Below, piece by piece: positions 53,113 through 62,165 of a stretch of DNA of 64,000 nt. A program made the translations under genes and the position numbers. The notes under the pieces were generated by a model that was given only the letters and a program-made list of their open reading frames with translations, did no database searches and was not told the DNA's origin. The stretch is from an uncultured Dorea sp. (GTDB lineage Bacteria; Bacillota; Clostridia; Lachnospirales; Lachnospiraceae): assembly GCA_910586965.1 (NCBI GenBank), contig CAJUMF010000005.1:78993-142992 (forward strand). Direction: 5' to 3'. Position 1 is the first letter of the stretch. Every line of letters begins with the position of its first letter.

Positions 53113-53248
53113 GAGAAAAAATTTATAAATTGTTTAAAAATGATTTATTTACTATTTAACAGATTGCTGTATAATATAGATAATTAATATAGAGTTGAGA
53201 AACCTTTTGAATTTAGGACAATAATGTAAACAGGAGGGTAAAATAGCG

Positions 53249-53926
53249 ATGAAAAAGAGATTAATGGCAGGTTTGTTAGTATTCACAATGATAATATCTT
53301 CAGCAATGCCGGTAATGGCGGCTCCTAGAGCAAGAAAGATTTATATCGAAGGGAAGAGGACTGTTACGGTAGGAAGTACAATTAAATTAGACAGTGAGAT
53401 AAGACCGGATGAAGCAGAGGTAAGAGACCGTAACATTATCTGGACCAGCAGCAAACCATCGGTGGCAAAAGTTTTGAAAAAAAGAGATGACGATACGAAG
53501 ATTAAAGGAATGAAGGCCGGAACTGCAACGATTACAGTACGTATCAAAGGAACATCGATTAAAAAGAAATGCAAGATTACAGTCAAAAAAGCGTCCAAAA
53601 AAACAACGGCAGATTTGAATGCAGCAATTAAAAAGATTGATCAATATAAGGCGGATGCCAAAGCGTTGAAAACTCAGATTAGTAATATTCAGCTTTCAGA
53701 GACTTTCCAACAGAGAAGGACACAGTATCATACTTATAAGAATAAGATTGATGCGATTGACGATAAACTCGGTCGTCTTGAGGATAAGTGGGAAGATAAG
53801 TACGATTATGGAAAGATCACATATTCTAAGTACCGGAAAGTAGAAAAAAAGGTTGAGGCAGTAGAAGATTATCTGGAGACGGTAGAGGATTATCTGGAGC
53901 AGAAATTTAATTATGAATTTGATTAA
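53249..53926 (+). CDS. Secreted Ig-like (Big_2) protein with coiled-coil tail
   Basis: A 225-residue exported protein. A signal peptide (about residues 1-26, ending VMAAP) precedes one bacterial Ig-like domain (about 28-112; KRTVTVGSTIKLD, IIWTSSKPSVAKV, GTATITVRIKG). The C-terminal half is highly charged and helical with heptad-like ADLNAAIKKIDQYKADAKAL, probably a coiled coil. No cell-wall sorting signal is present. It may be loosely surface bound. The SD is AGGAGGG. Confidence 0.8.
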   Translation: MKKRLMAGLLVFTMIISSAMPVMAAPRARKIYIEGKRTVTVGSTIKLDSEIRPDEAEVRDRNIIWTSSKPSVAKVLKKRDDDTKIKGMKAGTATITVRIKGTSIKKKCKITVKKASKKTTADLNAAIKKIDQYKADAKALKTQISNIQLSETFQQRRTQYHTYKNKIDAIDDKLGRLEDKWEDKYDYGKITYSKYRKVEKKVEAVEDYLETVEDYLEQKFNYEFD

Positions 53927-53944
53927 TAATAAGAGTGTTAAAAT

Positions 53945-53968
53945 GGGGCTGTCGTTTACGACAGCCCC
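53945..53968. terminator. Terminator after the Ig-like protein gene
   Basis: GGGGCTGTCG pairs perfectly with CGACAGCCCC around TTTA. The stem is strong but lacks a T-run on the + strand. Confidence 0.7.
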
Positions 53969-53988
53969 ATACAAATATCGTGTTCAGA

Positions 53989-54017
53989 TTGACTTTTGCT
54001 ATACTGCGGTCTATAAT
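53989..54017 (+). promoter_or_regulatory. Promoter of the M24 peptidase gene
   Basis: TTGACT (53989-53994) and TATAAT (54012-54017) are spaced by 17 bases. A leader hairpin GTAAACCGC/GCGGTTTAC (about 54028-54055) follows. Confidence 0.75.
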
Positions 54018-54088
54018 AGAATCAACGTAAACCGCCGGGGATTTTGCGGTTTACCTACTTAAATACTTATAGAAAGGTTGGGGTAACA

Positions 54089-55174
54089 ATGGATCAAGGA
54101 AAAGTTTCAAGAGTATTGAAGTCAATGGAGGAGCACGAAGTACCGCAGATGATCATATCTGATCCGGTTGCGATCTTTTATCTGACAGGGAAATGGATCA
54201 TTCCGGGAGAGAGGTTATTAGCATTATATCTGAATGTTAACGGAAACCATAAACTGGTGATCAATAAGCTGTTCCCGCAGGAGAAGGATTTGGGGGTAGA
54301 ACTTGTCTGGTATGATGACATTGAGGACGGCGTAGAGATCTTGAGCAGATTTGTTGAGAAAGATAAGGTTATGGGTATCGATAAGACATGGCCGGCAAGA
54401 TTTTTGATCCGTCTGCAGGAGTTAGGCGGCGGAAGCAAATTTGTGAACGCTTCTCCGATTGTTGACTATATCCGAATGGTCAAGGATGAGAAAGAGAAAA
54501 AACTGATGAGAGAGTCCTCAAGGCTCAATGATATCGCTATGGAAAAGCTGATTCCGTGGGTATCTAAGGGATTGACAGAGAGAGAGTTGAACAATAAGAT
54601 CCGCGAGATCTATAAAGAACTTGGCTGTGAGGATGTATCCTTCGACCCGATCACTGCTTATGCAAAGGGCGCTGCTGACCCGCATCATGTGACAGATGAT
54701 TCCAAGGGTAAGCGCGGCGACTGTGTAATTCTTGACATCGGAGCTTTCAAGGATAACTATGCATCGGACATGACCAGAACCGTATTTATCGGAGAGGTAT
54801 CTGACCGTGCAAGAGAGATTTATGACATTGTTGTAGAGGCGAACAGACGCGGTATCGAGGCAGCAAGACCGGGCAACAGAATGTGCGATGTTGACCTTGC
54901 GGCAAGGAATTACATTGAAGAGAAGGGCTATGGTGAGTACTTTACACACAGGACCGGGCACTCTATCGGACTTGAAGATCACGAGTTCGGTGATGTTTCC
55001 TCTGTAAATGAGGATATCATCCAAGTTGGGCAGTGTTTTTCCGTAGAGCCAGGTATCTACCTTGCTGACGAGGGAATCGGTGTACGTATCGAAGATCTTG
55101 TAATTATTACAGAGGACGGCTGTGAAGTATTGAACAGCTTTACCAAGGATCTGATCGTAGTTCCGGAAGAGTAG
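54089..55174 (+). CDS. M24 family Xaa-Pro aminopeptidase
   Basis: A 361-residue metallopeptidase that removes N-terminal residues before proline. The N-terminal creatinase-like domain is followed by the pita-bread domain with all five metal ligands in order: the two Asp in LDIGAF and SDMTRTVF, His in HRTGHSIGLEDHE, Glu in SVEPGIY and Glu in VRIEDLV. The frame is open from 54044, but the ATG at 54089 follows AAAGGTTGGGG and gives the normal length. It is monocistronic. Confidence 0.92.
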   Translation: MDQGKVSRVLKSMEEHEVPQMIISDPVAIFYLTGKWIIPGERLLALYLNVNGNHKLVINKLFPQEKDLGVELVWYDDIEDGVEILSRFVEKDKVMGIDKTWPARFLIRLQELGGGSKFVNASPIVDYIRMVKDEKEKKLMRESSRLNDIAMEKLIPWVSKGLTERELNNKIREIYKELGCEDVSFDPITAYAKGAADPHHVTDDSKGKRGDCVILDIGAFKDNYASDMTRTVFIGEVSDRAREIYDIVVEANRRGIEAARPGNRMCDVDLAARNYIEEKGYGEYFTHRTGHSIGLEDHEFGDVSSVNEDIIQVGQCFSVEPGIYLADEGIGVRIEDLVIITEDGCEVLNSFTKDLIVVPEE

Positions 55175-55180
55175 AAAAAA

Positions 55181-55217
55181 GAACGGAGCTGATACCATAT
55201 GTGGTATGCAGCTCCTT
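55181..55217. terminator. Bidirectional terminator between M24 gene and histidine kinase
   Basis: GGAGCTG and ATACCA pair with TGGTAT and CAGCTCC around a TATG apex, with T-rich tails. The convergent kinase gene ends at 55222. Confidence 0.8.
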
Positions 55218-55221
55218 ATTT

Positions 55222-56628
55222 TTATGCTTTTGGAAGGGAAAAGATAAATTCTGTCCCAACACCTTCCGTACTGATCACGTTAATGTTCTCCCCGTGGGCC
55301 TGCACGGCCTCCTTGACGATGGCAAGCCCAAGTCCGGTGCCTTTTTTATCTTTCCCCCGGGAGAGGTCGGACTTATAAAAGCGCTCCCAGATTTTATTCA
55401 GGGCATTCCTGGGGATTCCCGGGCCTTCGTCCTTGACAGAGGTGTAGATCTTATCACCCCGTTCGGTAGTCTCAATCTTTATCGAAGATTCCGGGTCGCT
55501 GAATTTAATCGCGTTGTCTAAAAGATTATATAGGATCTGCTGGAGCTTTCGCTTATCGGCAAAAGTCTCTAAGTGCTTGGTGGCAAAGACAAGCTCAATG
55601 GAGATTTTCTTCTGGGTACAGGTTCCCTCAAAAGAGGCAGCCACGTTTTTGATCATCTCATGGATGTCAAATCTCTCTCGGTTCAGAAGAAGGTTCTTCG
55701 TGTCAAACTCATTCAGGGTGAGAAGATCCTGGGTCAGGTCAGTGAGCCGTTCTGTCTCGAACAGGATGATCTTTAAGTATTTCTCGTGCAGTTCCGGCGG
55801 AATCGTTCCGTCTGCCATAGCTTCCACGTAGCCTTTGATGGAGGTTAAGGGTGAACGGAAATCGTGGGAGACATTTGCCACGAATTTCTTCTGGTAATCC
55901 TCCATATCCCGGAGCTGGGAGGACATGTAATTTAAGGATGCCGACAAATAGCCCATCTCATCCTGCGTTGTTACCGGAATCTCGTAATCCAGGTTGCCGG
56001 AGGCATACTGTGTTGCAGCTTCGGTAATCTTGCTGAGCGGAAGATAGACAAAGAATCGGAAAGCAAGCAGGATCATAAAGGACAAGATATAGATTACAGT
56101 GACAGTAATGTAAATTGTCCGAAGAAACAGATCTTCCATATATTCTGTGTCAGATAAGTCTTTGTGGATCAGAAGATAGCCTTTCGGTGAATATTCGTAA
56201 ATGACAGGTGCGATGACGGTGATGACATCCTCCGTGAAATATCCGTGGTAATCGCCGATATTGTATTGGGAGCTGCCAATCTCCGCAGGATTAAAGTCAG
56301 CAATCTGGTAAGGGGCCAGGGGATATTCCTCCGACTGGGAGGAGGTGATAAGGCTTCCCTCCCTGTCCACAAACCAGACTGCGGCATCTAAGTGGGTCTT
56401 CATCCCGTCAATCTGTGTGTGTACATTGTACAGTGATACCTGCTCGGAAAAGTATTTTGGCAGATAATCGGTAGCTACCAGGTTCGCCTCTTTATAGAGA
56501 TTCGAGGCAATCGCGTGATTTAAGGGCGACGAGAATAATCCGGTTGCCAAGGCACCTACAGTAAAAATGCTTAAGAAACCAAAGATAAAGTATATGATGA
56601 TGAACTTTAAATACAGTGTACTCTTCAT
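55222..56628 (-). CDS. Sensor histidine kinase with HAMP domain
   Basis: A 468-residue membrane kinase: helix at about 10-32, an extracellular sensor (about 33-165) with a PAS-like look, a second helix (about 170-192), HAMP with LPLSKITEAATQYASGNLD, then NVSHDFRSPLTSIKGY, LLDNAIKFSDPESS, DEGPGIP and a G-rich GTGLGLAIV. It is the third gene of a mutS2-regulator-kinase operon on the minus strand. It resembles PhoR/WalK-like envelope sensors; the signal is unknown. Confidence 0.93.
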   Translation of the reverse strand: MKSTLYLKFIIIYFIFGFLSIFTVGALATGLFSSPLNHAIASNLYKEANLVATDYLPKYFSEQVSLYNVHTQIDGMKTHLDAAVWFVDREGSLITSSQSEEYPLAPYQIADFNPAEIGSSQYNIGDYHGYFTEDVITVIAPVIYEYSPKGYLLIHKDLSDTEYMEDLFLRTIYITVTVIYILSFMILLAFRFFVYLPLSKITEAATQYASGNLDYEIPVTTQDEMGYLSASLNYMSSQLRDMEDYQKKFVANVSHDFRSPLTSIKGYVEAMADGTIPPELHEKYLKIILFETERLTDLTQDLLTLNEFDTKNLLLNRERFDIHEMIKNVAASFEGTCTQKKISIELVFATKHLETFADKRKLQQILYNLLDNAIKFSDPESSIKIETTERGDKIYTSVKDEGPGIPRNALNKIWERFYKSDLSRGKDKKGTGLGLAIVKEAVQAHGENINVISTEGVGTEFIFSLPKA

Positions 56629-56647
56629 AAACTTAAGGATATCCCCC

Positions 56648-57352
56648 TTATTTTACTTCAAATTTGTATCCGATGCCCCACACTGTGCTCAGGCTCCAGC
56701 CGCTGTGGTCTTTGATCTTTTCCCTGAGCCGCTTGATATGGACATCCACGGTCCGGGTATCACCGATATATTCGTAGCCCCAGATCTGGTCTAAGAGCTG
56801 CTCGCGGGTGAATACCTGGTTCGGAGAAGAAGCAAGGAAATAAAGAAGCTCCAGCTCCTTCGGCGGCATCTCTACATTCCGGTTGTCTACAATGACAGAG
56901 TAATTTGTCAGGTTAACGGTAAGTCCCGGATATTCCACACATTTGCCTTTGTCTGCCGCTGTAGCTTCCGCTTTCGGGACAGCGTGGTAACGGCGCAGCA
57001 CGGCTTTTACCCGGGCAACCATCTCCTTAGAATCAAAAGGCTTCATGATATAATCGTCGGCGCCAAGCTCAAGCCCTAAAACTTTGTCAAAGATCTCTCC
57101 CTTGGCGGAGAGCATGATGATCGGTACATTGGAGCGTGTGCGCATCTCCCGGCATACCTGATAGCCGTCAATCCCCGGGAGCATCAGGTCTAAGAGGATC
57201 AGATTGGGCTGATAGGTGTCGTAGGCGACCAAAGCCTGTTCCCCGTCATTGACGGTCATTGTGTCAAAGCATTCTTTTGTCAGATAGAGGGCAATCAGCT
57301 CTGCAATATTTTCATCATCATCTACAATTAAGATTTTTTGTTTGTTTACCAT
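56648..57352 (-). CDS. OmpR-type response regulator
   Basis: A 234-residue regulator with LIVDDDENIAELI, the phosphorylation site in LILLDLMLPGIDGY, MKPFDSKEMVARV and a winged helix with the PKELELLYFLAS and TVDVHIKRLREK stretches. It lies 12 bases after mutS2 and 19 bases before the kinase gene. It pairs with the kinase at 55222. Confidence 0.94.
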   Translation of the reverse strand: MVNKQKILIVDDDENIAELIALYLTKECFDTMTVNDGEQALVAYDTYQPNLILLDLMLPGIDGYQVCREMRTRSNVPIIMLSAKGEIFDKVLGLELGADDYIMKPFDSKEMVARVKAVLRRYHAVPKAEATAADKGKCVEYPGLTVNLTNYSVIVDNRNVEMPPKELELLYFLASSPNQVFTREQLLDQIWGYEYIGDTRTVDVHIKRLREKIKDHSGWSLSTVWGIGYKFEVK

Positions 57353-57364
57353 AGTGTCCTCCTG

Positions 57365-59740
57365 TTATTTTAATTCTGCGATCGTCACGCCTGCGTCACC
57401 TTCGCCGAATGCGCCGAGCCGGAAAGATTTTACGTGTTTTTGACGCTTTAAGTAATTGTGGATTCCGGAGCGCAGCGCACCTGTACCTTTTCCGTGTACA
57501 ATACGCACAGAGCTTAAGTGTGCAAGGCTGGCGTCATCAAGATATTTGTCAAGCTCGGCGATGGCCTCGTCAACGGTTTTCCCAAGGAGATTGATCTCTG
57601 TACTGACAGAAAGGGCTTTGTTCATCTTCACCTTACCCTTTCGTGTGTGTGCGCTGGTCTTTTGCAGGTATGAAGGCTTTTCCTCGATAATTTCCAAGTC
57701 GGAAATATGAACCTGAGAGCGCAGAATCCCCATTTGGACAGACACATTTCCCTTGGCATCAGGAAGTGAGGTGACTGTTCCGTTTAAGTTCATGCTCAGC
57801 ACGCGGACAGATTCTCCAAGCTTGAAGTCGCCGGGTTTGTGTTGTCTGCGCGGCTTTTCAATCTCCTTTGCCATACCTGAACGGGCGGCTTCCATCTTTT
57901 TCCTGAGTTTTTCCCGCTCTCTTTCCATCTCGGAGACGGAAATATTTTCTTTGCCGAATTTGTGAAAATTGCGCATGGTCTCATCTGCAGTTTCTTTTGC
58001 TTCTGCCAGTATATCATGAGCCTTTTCATGAGCTTCCCGTATGATCCGCTCCTTTTGTTCTTCTAATTTTTCCTGTTTTTTCTTTGCCTCTTGCTTTAAG
58101 CTTTCCAACTCCCGCTTATAGGCGGCGATTTCTGACTGCTCTTTCTCGATCGTCCTGCGGCTTGACTCCAAATCAGTGAGAAGATCCTCAAAGGATTCAT
58201 CCTGTTCGGTAAGCTGTGACTTTGCTTCGTCGATGATGTCTTTCGGAAGTCCAAGCTTTCCTGCAATGGCGAATGCATTGCTCTTTCCGGGAATGCCGAT
58301 CAGAAGATGATAGGTAGGACGAAGGGTCTCTACGTCGAATTCACAGCAGGCATTTTCCACGCCCTCTGTGGAGAGAGCATACACTTTAAGTTCGCTGTAG
58401 TGTGTAGTAGCCATCGTACGGATCCCGCGCACATGGAGGTGGTTTAAGATGGCGGCTGCAAGGGCAGCACCTTCCGTCGGGTCGGTTCCGGCGCCAAGCT
58501 CATCAAAAAGTACGAGAGAATGTTCGTCTACATGTTTTAAGAATGAGACAATATTTGTCATATGAGAGGAAAATGTACTTAAGCTCTGTTCAATGCTCTG
58601 TTCATCGCCGATATCTGCATATACATCATGGAACACGGCAAGTTCTGAACGGTCCAGAGCCGGGATATGAAGCCCGGCCTGCCCCATCAGTGTAAACAGG
58701 CCCACGGTCTTTAAAGATACGGTCTTTCCGCCGGTGTTCGGTCCTGTGACGATCAAAAGGTCAAAAGTATCCCCCAAAGTTACGGTAATGGGGACCACGG
58801 TCTTGCGCGCTAAAAGCGGATGCCGTCCTTCCCGTATATGGATGCGCCCTTCGGTATTGAATACAGGCATGTTTGCGTTCATGTCAAGGGCCAGGGCTCC
58901 TTTGGCAAAGATATGATCAAGCTCCGTAAGTACAGAATAATTGCTGCGGATCGTGTCGGTGTGTTCCGCTGCGTCTGCACTTAACCGGGCAAGAATGATC
59001 TGGATCTCCTCCTGTTCTTTCACGTAAAGTTCTTTTAAGTCGTTGTTAAGCTTCACTACCGCCATCGGCTCGATAAACAGGGTAGAGCCGGTGGAAGACT
59101 GGTCGTGGATCAAGCCGGACACCTGGCTTCGGTACTCGGCTTTGACCGGGATACAGTAGCGGTCTCCTCGCATGGTAATGATGGCATCCTGGAGATACGT
59201 CCGCAGGGAACCATTGACCAGGCCGGAAAGGGTGGAATGGACCTTATCGTTCATCTGCCCGATGGAACGCCGGATATGCTTTAAATTAGAGCTTGCATCG
59301 TCACTGATCTCATCCTCTTCTAAGATACATCTGCGGATTTCGGATGAGAGAGGAGTCACTGGTTCAAGCCGGGAGAAATAAGAATCAAGGCAGTCCTCGC
59401 CTTCATCAGCATTGTCCCGGCGCCCGTAAGCTTTCGCGCGTCCGGCACACTCCAGCAGTTTGCAGATACGAAGAAGCTCACCGCTTCCCAGTGTGCCTGC
59501 GATCTCTAAACGCTTTAAAGAGTCGTTGACTGGATTGCAGCCGTTAAAAGAGGGCCGTCCCTTTTTTACGATCCGTGAAAATGCTGCGGAAGTCTCCTCC
59601 TGGGCGGCTTCGATCTCTCCGATATCCGTCTTCGGTTTCAGCTTCCGGCACTTCTCCTTTCCGCTGAAGGAGGAAGCGTGTTCTGTGAGTAAATCTATGA
59701 TTTTGTCGAATTCTAATTTCGTTAATGTCTTTTTGTTCAT
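57365..59740 (-). CDS. mutS2: MutS2 family ATPase/Smr-domain protein
   Basis: A 791-residue MutS2. Core, clamp and ATPase domains lead to Walker A TGPNTGGKT (about residue 331), Walker B VLFDELGAGTDPTEG, a long coiled coil (about 510-620; KKKQEKLEEQKERI) and a C-terminal Smr domain with VRIVHGKGTGALR. MutS2 acts on recombination intermediates and, as shown in Firmicutes, on collided ribosomes. It is the first gene of the minus-strand operon and lies 130 bases from the divergent HtrA-like gene. Confidence 0.95.
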   Translation of the reverse strand: MNKKTLTKLEFDKIIDLLTEHASSFSGKEKCRKLKPKTDIGEIEAAQEETSAAFSRIVKKGRPSFNGCNPVNDSLKRLEIAGTLGSGELLRICKLLECAGRAKAYGRRDNADEGEDCLDSYFSRLEPVTPLSSEIRRCILEEDEISDDASSNLKHIRRSIGQMNDKVHSTLSGLVNGSLRTYLQDAIITMRGDRYCIPVKAEYRSQVSGLIHDQSSTGSTLFIEPMAVVKLNNDLKELYVKEQEEIQIILARLSADAAEHTDTIRSNYSVLTELDHIFAKGALALDMNANMPVFNTEGRIHIREGRHPLLARKTVVPITVTLGDTFDLLIVTGPNTGGKTVSLKTVGLFTLMGQAGLHIPALDRSELAVFHDVYADIGDEQSIEQSLSTFSSHMTNIVSFLKHVDEHSLVLFDELGAGTDPTEGAALAAAILNHLHVRGIRTMATTHYSELKVYALSTEGVENACCEFDVETLRPTYHLLIGIPGKSNAFAIAGKLGLPKDIIDEAKSQLTEQDESFEDLLTDLESSRRTIEKEQSEIAAYKRELESLKQEAKKKQEKLEEQKERIIREAHEKAHDILAEAKETADETMRNFHKFGKENISVSEMEREREKLRKKMEAARSGMAKEIEKPRRQHKPGDFKLGESVRVLSMNLNGTVTSLPDAKGNVSVQMGILRSQVHISDLEIIEEKPSYLQKTSAHTRKGKVKMNKALSVSTEINLLGKTVDEAIAELDKYLDDASLAHLSSVRIVHGKGTGALRSGIHNYLKRQKHVKSFRLGAFGEGDAGVTIAELK

Positions 59741-59830
59741 CTTAGCACCAAACCTTTCTTATGTATCAAAGTCCCTTGTGAACAGTAATTCTATTTTAAC
59801 CTATTTGCCCAATAAAGAAAAGGATAAATA

Positions 59831-59859
59831 TTGAACATTTGCAGGCTTTCATGTATACT
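59831..59859 (+). promoter_or_regulatory. Promoter of the HtrA-like gene
   Basis: TTGAAC (59831-59836) and TATACT (59854-59859) are spaced by 17 bases. It lies inside the extended open frame, which shows that translation must start downstream, at 59893. Confidence 0.7.
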
Positions 59860-59892
59860 AATATAAGGATTGCAAAGGAGATGCGAGCATCA

Positions 59893-61161
59893 ATGGAAGA
59901 GAAGAATATTCCACAGGAAGAGCTTAACGGGGAAAAGGGGCGCGAAGAGTATTCTTTTTTACAGGAGGTTATCAAGGATGAGACTGTCAGCCGAAAAAGG
60001 CTGAAAGGCGGTATTCTGCGGCTTCTTGGCAGCGGGGCAGTGTTCGGGGCGGCAGCCAGTGTCGTTTTCTGTGCATTTACTCCGTGGATTGAACCGCATA
60101 TGAATAACAATCCAAAGCAGGTTGAGATCCCGAAAGATGTAGAGGAGGAGCAGCCTGATAAGGAGTCAGAGGAAGAGGAAAAAAAGGAATCAGAGAAAGA
60201 TGATTACCGACAGGTGCTTCAGACACTTAATACAGAATCTATAAAGGCGAAGCGCAGCCTTGTGTCGGTGAGCCGGGCTGCGGATAAGGAGAAGAAAGAG
60301 GAGATATCAGGAGGCGCGGCAGGGATATTGATCGCAGATAACGGAAAGGAGTTATTGATTCTTTCGGATATTGTGGCAGTCAAAGAAGGGGAGCATATAG
60401 AGATTGGATTCCCGGACGGAAGCAGTTGTACAGCAGTTGAGAAAATGAGGGATTCGAACTTGGGTCTATGTGTATATGCGGTTCTCAGAGACAATATCAA
60501 AAAGGCAACCTGGTCTGGAATTCAAACGGCACAGATTGGCAATTCTAATTCTGTTAAGAGCGGAGATACAGTAATTGTTCTTGGCAGGCCTTACGGGGTG
60601 GATGAGGCATCAGGATATGGCGTAGTGACCATGGATGAAGAATATATAGAACTCTCGGACGGCTCTTTTAAGCTTATCAGTACGAATATCGCAGGCAATG
60701 ATAATGGCAGTGGTGCGATCTTTGACCGGCGGGGACAGCTTGTAGGAGTAATCAGCCAGTTGGTCCTTGGAAAAGAAGGGAATCGGCGGATTGTCGGGTA
60801 TGGAATCTCGGATATCAAGAGTAGTATAGAGCTTTTGTCTAATGGCTCAGTCATTCCTTACACCGGAATCTGTGGAATGGATGTAACGGAGGAGCTTGAG
60901 GCAAAGGGGATGCCTCAGGGTGTATATGTCAAAGAGGTAGAGCCGGATTCACCGGCTATGGCAGCAGGTATTCAGAGCGGTGATGTGATTGTTGGAATTG
61001 ATGGGCAAAATATAATCAATATGTCCAATTATCACAGTATACTAATACATAGGAGTGTGGGGACACAATTTAAGCTTCAAGGGTTGAGACAGGGAACCGG
61101 GGGCGAGTATGTGGATATAGATTTCAATGTCACCGTTGGAAGCAGAATAAAGGTTAAATAG
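59893..61161 (+). CDS. HtrA-like membrane protein with PDZ domain, degenerate triad
   Basis: A 422-residue protein. A cytoplasmic tail, one membrane helix (about residues 42-62) and an acidic Glu/Lys-rich linker (about 75-105) precede a trypsin-like fold and a PDZ domain (about 325-415; VEPDSPAMAAGIQSGDVIVGIDGQ). The HtrA layout is clear, but the usual catalytic His region (NNHV) reads LSDIVAV, the Asp region reads SNLGLCVY and the Ser region reads NDNGSGAIF. It is probably a pseudo-protease that binds or presents substrates. It precedes yhaM by 13 bases. Confidence 0.82.
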   Translation: MEEKNIPQEELNGEKGREEYSFLQEVIKDETVSRKRLKGGILRLLGSGAVFGAAASVVFCAFTPWIEPHMNNNPKQVEIPKDVEEEQPDKESEEEEKKESEKDDYRQVLQTLNTESIKAKRSLVSVSRAADKEKKEEISGGAAGILIADNGKELLILSDIVAVKEGEHIEIGFPDGSSCTAVEKMRDSNLGLCVYAVLRDNIKKATWSGIQTAQIGNSNSVKSGDTVIVLGRPYGVDEASGYGVVTMDEEYIELSDGSFKLISTNIAGNDNGSGAIFDRRGQLVGVISQLVLGKEGNRRIVGYGISDIKSSIELLSNGSVIPYTGICGMDVTEELEAKGMPQGVYVKEVEPDSPAMAAGIQSGDVIVGIDGQNIINMSNYHSILIHRSVGTQFKLQGLRQGTGGEYVDIDFNVTVGSRIKVK

Positions 61162-61174
61162 AAAGGCATTTATA

Positions 61175-62116
61175 ATGAGATATATCAATACTCTCGTTGA
61201 GGGAGAAACAATACGTAATATTTATCTCTGCAAAGGAAAGCGCTCTGCAGAGACAAGGAATGGAAAACCATATGATAATCTGATCTTACAAGATAAGACA
61301 GGAACTCTTGACGGTAAGGTGTGGGACCCGAATTCTAACGGGATTGCAGATTATGCAGAGAATGATTTTATTGAGGTGTTCGGGGATGTCATTACATACA
61401 ACAATAATCTCCAGCTCAATATACGCCAGATCAGGAGGGCATCAAAGGGAGATTATATACCGGCAGATTATATGCCGACAACGGATAAAAGCACGGATGG
61501 TATGTATCAGGAGCTGCTCGGCTATATAAATAAAATAGAGAATCCCTATCTTCACCAGGTTGTGGAATTCTATTTTGTCAAAGATGAAGCATTTGTAAAA
61601 AAATTTAAGGCACATTCTGCTGCGAAGAGCGTCCATCACGGTTTCTCAGGAGGTCTGTTAGAGCATACGCTGAGTGTGGTAAAGTTCTGTGAATACATGG
61701 CGGGAGCTTATCCGATCCTAAACCGGGATCTGCTTTATACGGCAGCAATCTGTCATGATATCGGAAAGATTAAAGAGTTGTCTCCATTTCCGGAAAACGA
61801 TTACACGGATGACGGTCAACTTATAGGTCATATTGTAATTGGCGTAGAGATGATAAGCGATGCGGTAAGAAGTATATCGGGCTTTCCAGAGCGGTTAGCA
61901 AGTGAGCTAAAGCATTGTATTATCGCCCATCATGGAGAGCTTGAGTATGGTTCGCCGAAAAAACCGGCGCTTGCAGAAGCGTTAGCGCTTAATTTCGCAG
62001 ATTGTGCCGATGCCAAGATGCAGACGCTGACGGAGATATTCAAAGAAAAGAACAGCAATGATTGGCTGGGCTATAACCGGCTGTTTGAATCAAATTTAAG
62101 GAAGACTGTGATATAA
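61175..62116 (+). CDS. yhaM: 3'-5' exoribonuclease YhaM family
   Basis: A 313-residue protein with an N-terminal OB fold (about 10-100; NLILQDKTGTLDGKVWD) and a C-terminal HD domain: GFSGGLLEHTLSVV, the HD pair in CHDIGKIKEL, GHIVIGVEMI and IAHHGELEYG. YhaM degrades RNA and single-stranded DNA from the 3' end in Firmicutes. It follows the HtrA-like gene and precedes the methyltransferase gene, probably in one operon. Confidence 0.92.
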   Translation: MRYINTLVEGETIRNIYLCKGKRSAETRNGKPYDNLILQDKTGTLDGKVWDPNSNGIADYAENDFIEVFGDVITYNNNLQLNIRQIRRASKGDYIPADYMPTTDKSTDGMYQELLGYINKIENPYLHQVVEFYFVKDEAFVKKFKAHSAAKSVHHGFSGGLLEHTLSVVKFCEYMAGAYPILNRDLLYTAAICHDIGKIKELSPFPENDYTDDGQLIGHIVIGVEMISDAVRSISGFPERLASELKHCIIAHHGELEYGSPKKPALAEALALNFADCADAKMQTLTEIFKEKNSNDWLGYNRLFESNLRKTVI

Positions 62117-62165
62117 GGCAGCAGTGAGGGTTGTGAACTGTTGGGATATAAAGGAAACAGAGAGT

